Shown: piece by piece, positions 5,413-7,753 of the stretch
Numbering within the stretch: the first letter of the stretch is position 1
Layout: each line of letters starts with the position of its first letter
Source: Chloroflexota bacterium
GTDB taxonomy: Bacteria > Chloroflexota > Chloroflexia > Thermomicrobiales > UBA6265
Assembly: GCA_023423795.1 (NCBI GenBank)
Contig: JAFAEX010000191.1
Coordinates: 1-7,753 of the forward strand
DNA length: 7,753 bases
Direction of reading: 5' to 3'
Notes under the pieces: generated by a model
The model's database searches: none
What the model saw: only the letters and a program-made list of their open reading frames with translations
Told to the model about the DNA's origin: nothing
Made by a program: the position numbers and the translations under genes

Positions 5413-6774
5413 CTAGCGGCGACCCGGCATCGTGAACTTCTGGATGCGGTTGTTGAACGTGTCGGCGACGTAGATGCGGTAGCCGTCGCGCTTCGACCCG
5501 ACCACGGCGATGCCATAAGGGTTGTCGAACTTGCCGTTGGCCGTGCCGGAGGCCGTTCCTCCGATCTTGAACTGGAAATCGCCGTTGATGTCGAACACCT
5601 GGATGCGGTTGTTGCCGGTGTCGGCGACCCAGATGCGGTTCTGGTTGTCCAGCGCAACCCCGCGCGGACCTCGGAACTGTCCATCGCGAGAACCGTTCTT
5701 CCCGAAGCTCCGCAGGAAGGTAGGCGCACTGTCACCCGAATTGGTGCGGAACACCTGGATGCGGTTGTTCTGGGTGTCGGCTACCACCGTGTAATTGGTG
5801 GAAACGGCGACCCCGCGCGGACTGCGGAGCTGCCCGTCGCCGGAACCGATCGTCCCGAAATTGGTGACGAAGCTAAGCGGCCGTCCCCTCAGCATCCCGA
5901 TGCGGTTGTTCTCAGTGTCGGCCACGAACACCTTCACGTTGTTGGTGTTGCCACTGAGTACCGCGACATCGGACGGCGTCCAGCTTCGGGTGGAGCCGAA
6001 TTGTTGTACGGCGCTGCCGGTCTCGCTGAATACGGAGATGCGTGTGTTTTGCCTATCGGCGACGTAGACGTACCCATCGTTCTCGTTGACGCCGACGCCA
6101 GCCGGGGACCGGAACTGCGACGCGCCTCCGCCGTTGCTGCCCCACTTCGACTGATAACTGCCCGATGCGTTGAACTTCTGGATGCGGTCGTTGCCGGTAT
6201 CGGCGACGTAGACGATGTCACCGCCAGAGGTTCCTGCGTCGATGCCGACGCCTTCAGGTGACCTGAACTGGCTATTACCGGTTCCCGAGGTTCCCCAGGC
6301 CCGCTCGAACTTGACCTGCGTCTTCGTCCCGCAACGCCCGTCGTCGTTGCAGATCAGGCCGGAGCAGCAGTCCTTGTTGCGGGTGCACTTCCTGCCGTCG
6401 TCCTTGCACGAGCCGCCACCGCCGCCGTTGCGGTCCTTCTTGCAGCGGTCGTTGACGCAAATGAGGCCGGAGCAGCACTGGCTGTCGCGGCGGCACGTGT
6501 CGCGCTTCTGGCCGCAGCGGGCTGCGGCGCCGGGAGCGCCGCCGGTGGCACGGCCGGCGTCCGGGCCTTCGGGCGCGGCGTCGTCCGGGGTGGCGTCGTC
6601 CGCGCCGGCATCATCCGGGGCCGTCTCTTCAGGGTTCTCCGTGCCGTCCTGCCGGGCGAGGGCGGGGGAGACGCCCAGCGCCGCGCCGGCTCCGGCCAGC
6701 AGCCGGAAGACGTCGCGGCGGCCGCGGCCCTCGGCGAGCAGCCGGGCGAACCGGTCGAATCGAGTCTCGTCCAT
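5413..6774 (-). CDS. Exported NHL-repeat beta-propeller protein with two cystine-knot-like modules
   Basis: The product has 453 residues from the ATG at 6772-6774, chosen because GAGAGGA lies 11 bases upstream and because the N-terminus then reads as a leader of Thermomicrobia style. It has a Tat-like signal (GRRDVFRLL at 18-26, hydrophobic to about 38, likely cut after ALA at 38-40). An acidic Asp/Ala/Pro linker runs to about 86. Two Cys-rich modules follow: Cys87-Cys111 spaced C-x6-C-x5-CC-x4-C-x4-C and Cys123-Cys148 spaced C-x6-C-x5-CC-x4-C-x5-C, both sharing CCSGLIC. A Gly-rich spacer separates them. Residues 155-450 hold six NHL repeats, each with a version of 'FxxPxGVAV...VADTxNNRIQVF' (starting near 170, 221, 265, 316, 369 and 417), predicting a six-bladed beta-propeller. 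NHL propellers bind ligands or proteins; the partner here is unknown. The gene stands between a divergent transporter and a terminator. GC dips to 57% at 6001-6060. Confidence 0.85.
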   Translation of the reverse strand: MDETRFDRFARLLAEGRGRRDVFRLLAGAGAALGVSPALARQDGTENPEETAPDDAGADDATPDDAAPEGPDAGRATGGAPGAAARCGQKRDTCRRDSQCCSGLICVNDRCKKDRNGGGGGSCKDDGRKCTRNKDCCSGLICNDDGRCGTKTQVKFERAWGTSGTGNSQFRSPEGVGIDAGTSGGDIVYVADTGNDRIQKFNASGSYQSKWGSNGGGASQFRSPAGVGVNENDGYVYVADRQNTRISVFSETGSAVQQFGSTRSWTPSDVAVLSGNTNNVKVFVADTENNRIGMLRGRPLSFVTNFGTIGSGDGQLRSPRGVAVSTNYTVVADTQNNRIQVFRTNSGDSAPTFLRSFGKNGSRDGQFRGPRGVALDNQNRIWVADTGNNRIQVFDINGDFQFKIGGTASGTANGKFDNPYGIAVVGSKRDGYRIYVADTFNNRIQKFTMPGRR

Positions 6775-6785
6775 GCGGTCGTCGT

Positions 6786-6792
6786 TCCTCTC
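6786..6792 (-). promoter_or_regulatory. Ribosome-binding site of the NHL-repeat gene
   Basis: GAGAGGA on the minus strand precedes the ATG at 6774-6772 by 11 bases. It rules against the longer in-frame start at 6858, whose extra 28 residues would bury the export signal. Confidence 0.65.
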
Positions 6793-7024
6793 ACGTGCGC
6801 CCGGGACGGTGTCCGCTCGGGCGCTGCGGCGCGGGGCGCGCCATGTCCGATCCTGCAACGCAGGAGGCGGACGATCCGTTACGCCGTCCGTACACGACGC
6901 GGCACGGCAGCGGTGCGCAGTGCGCTCGTTGCGGGGCGCCGGATGATACGCAGGGACTGCGCCACGGGTGCGCGGGTCTCGTGGACGCGCCGTGTGCTAC
7001 CGTCCCCGCGCCGCCGGGAGCGGC
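6793..7024. other. Divergent intergenic region
   Basis: This stretch separates the minus-strand NHL-repeat gene from the plus-strand permease gene and must hold promoters for both. I could not assign either with confidence. TATCAT on the minus strand (near 6943-6948) resembles a -10 box but has no matching -35 at the right distance. No operator palindrome, RNA gene or repeat was recognised. Confidence 0.4.
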
Positions 7025-7031
7025 GGGAGGG
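7025..7031 (+). promoter_or_regulatory. Ribosome-binding site deciding the permease start
   Basis: GGGAGGG ends 5 bases before the GTG at 7037-7039. This selects the GTG over an ATG at 6968 in the same frame, whose extra 23 residues are Arg/Gly-rich and unlike the N-terminus of this permease family. Confidence 0.65.
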
Positions 7032-7036
7032 CGCGG

Positions 7037-7675
7037 GTGGACCTGCTGGCCGAGAGTTGGGCCTACATCCTCGACAACCAGGACCGCTTCATGGAAGCGG
7101 TCGCCGTCCACCTGCGGCTGAGTTTCGGCGCGCTGGCGATCGCGCTGGCGCTGTTCGTCCCGCTCGGGGTGCTCGTCGCCAACAGCGGGCGGGCCGTCGG
7201 GCCGGTGCTGGGCGTCGTCGCCGCCGCCCGGGTGGTCCCCAGCCTCGCCGTGCTGTTCCTGCTGCTGCCGTTCATGGGTTTGGGCGTATGGCCTGCCCTG
7301 GTGGCGCTGGTGCTGCTGGCCGGGCCGCCCCTCGTGCTCAACACCGACGCCGGGCTGCGCGCCGTGGACCCCGCGGTGCTGGAAGCGGCGCGCGGGCAGG
7401 GGATGACCGGGCCGCAGGTGCTCTTCCGGGTGCAACTCCCGCTGGCGCTGCCGACCGTCGTCGGCGGCATCCGCTCGGCCGCTGTCGAGGTGATCGGCTC
7501 GGCGACGCTGGCGGCATTCATCGGGGCCGGAGGGCTGGGCCAGTTCATCACCAGCGGGCTGACGCTGCTGGACTTTCGGCTGCTGCTGGTCGGCGCGGTG
7601 CCGGTCACGCTGCTCGCCCTGACCGCCGAATCCTCGCTCGCCTTGCTGGAGCGCCGCCTGTCGCCGCCAGCCTGA
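7037..7675 (+). CDS. ABC transporter permease, glycine betaine/carnitine/choline type (OpuBB/OpuCB/YehW-like)
   Basis: This is an inner-membrane permease subunit of an osmoprotectant importer of the OpuB/OpuC/Yeh group. It would form the channel with an ATPase and a substrate-binding protein. The 212-residue product starts at a GTG and has normal family length. After a short N-terminal segment, hydrophobic stretches suitable for membrane spans lie at about 26-48, 56-80, 84-102, 140-165 and 182-200. The cytoplasmic EAA loop that contacts the ATPase is clear at 116-146 (EAARGQGM, then LPLALP and GGIR). ARVVPSLAVLFLL (64-76), PPLVLNTDAGLRAVDP (97-112) and the late block GSATLAAFIGAGGLGQFI (154-171) are characteristic of the OpuCB-like subfamily. 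It diverges from the NHL-repeat gene. The other subunits probably follow beyond the right edge. The substrate cannot be read from a permease alone. Confidence 0.9.
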   Translation: MDLLAESWAYILDNQDRFMEAVAVHLRLSFGALAIALALFVPLGVLVANSGRAVGPVLGVVAAARVVPSLAVLFLLLPFMGLGVWPALVALVLLAGPPLVLNTDAGLRAVDPAVLEAARGQGMTGPQVLFRVQLPLALPTVVGGIRSAAVEVIGSATLAAFIGAGGLGQFITSGLTLLDFRLLLVGAVPVTLLALTAESSLALLERRLSPPA

Positions 7676-7734
7676 TCGCGTCTTCCCCAAACAGAATCCG
7701 GCCGGGTGGCGCGGGATTCCGCCCTGTCGTTCGT

Positions 7735-7743
7735 AGGGGAGGG
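7735..7743 (+). promoter_or_regulatory. Ribosome-binding site for a gene at the right edge
   Basis: AGGGGAGGG is a strong Shine-Dalgarno match followed, after ACCC, by GTG at 7748. It lies 59 bases after the permease stop codon, which fits a co-transcribed next gene. Confidence 0.45.
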
Positions 7744-7747
7744 ACCC

Positions 7748-7753
7748 GTGCCC
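7748..7753 (+). CDS. Possible start of the next transporter gene (partial)
   Basis: Only two codons (GTG CCC) lie inside the window, so the product cannot be identified. The support is the strong ribosome-binding site 4 bases upstream, the same strand, and the short gap after the permease. In osmoprotectant importers of the OpuC/Yeh type the permease is normally followed or preceded by an ATPase, a second permease or a binding protein, so one of these is the likely content. This is inference from family context. Confidence 0.35.

Noticed and set aside
1740..6774. Defence, toxin-delivery or contact-inhibition system built from the M23 and knottin-like proteins
   Set aside because: No immunity gene, toxin domain, secretion apparatus or recombinase is present, and propeller plus carbohydrate-binding-like domains are equally compatible with ordinary cell-surface roles.
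7694..7719. Small inverted repeat GAATCC/GGATTC after the permease gene
   Set aside because: Only 6 bp of pairing around a 14-base centre; too weak to call a terminator, and a likely next gene follows.

Overview
The window is very GC-rich bacterial DNA (I counted 47 G/C in 60 bases at 2341-2400). I infer a Chloroflexota organism of the Thermomicrobia/Sphaerobacter kind. The reasons are the style of the secreted protein at 5413-6774 (a 'MDxxRFDRFARxLAxGxxRR' leader followed by a hydrophobic stretch), the secreted M23-type protein with an Ala/Asp/Pro linker, a Gram-positive-type SOS operator in front of recA, and the GC content. No rRNA or unequivocal phylogenetic marker is visible other than RecA, so the taxon is an inference.

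Layout. Positions 1-287 hold no gene I can support. A promoter (288-316) and a LexA-type palindrome (326-349) lead into recA (403-1452, plus strand). The convergent intergenic region 1453-1739 carries two long perfect inverted repeats: a 29-bp hairpin just after recA, and a 31-bp interspersed-repeat-like palindrome just after the end of the opposing gene. The minus strand from 5150 down to 1740 encodes a 1136-residue secreted protein: signal peptide, M23/LytM-like domain, FN3-like domain, a disordered linker of about 635 residues, and a C-terminal DNRLRE/CBM96-like domain. Upstream of it, also on the minus strand, 6774-5413 encodes a 453-residue exported protein with two cystine-knot-like modules and six NHL repeats; it ends at a strong hairpin (5361-5396) that separates the two genes. 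Diverging from it on the plus strand is an ABC permease of the glycine betaine/carnitine/choline type (7037-7675). A ribosome-binding site and GTG at the right edge suggest the next transporter gene begins there.

How the genes fit together. RecA is the conserved housekeeping gene, with its own SOS control. The two minus-strand genes make exported proteins of the cell envelope or exterior, each with an acidic Ala/Asp/Pro-rich linker. They look separately transcribed, and no shared pathway can be shown. The permease most likely starts a compatible-solute uptake operon running off the right edge. The most unusual content is the pairing of toxin-like cystine-knot spacing with a beta-propeller, and the giant linker and altered zinc site of the M23 protein. 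No defence system, CRISPR array, transposase, tRNA or rRNA was seen.
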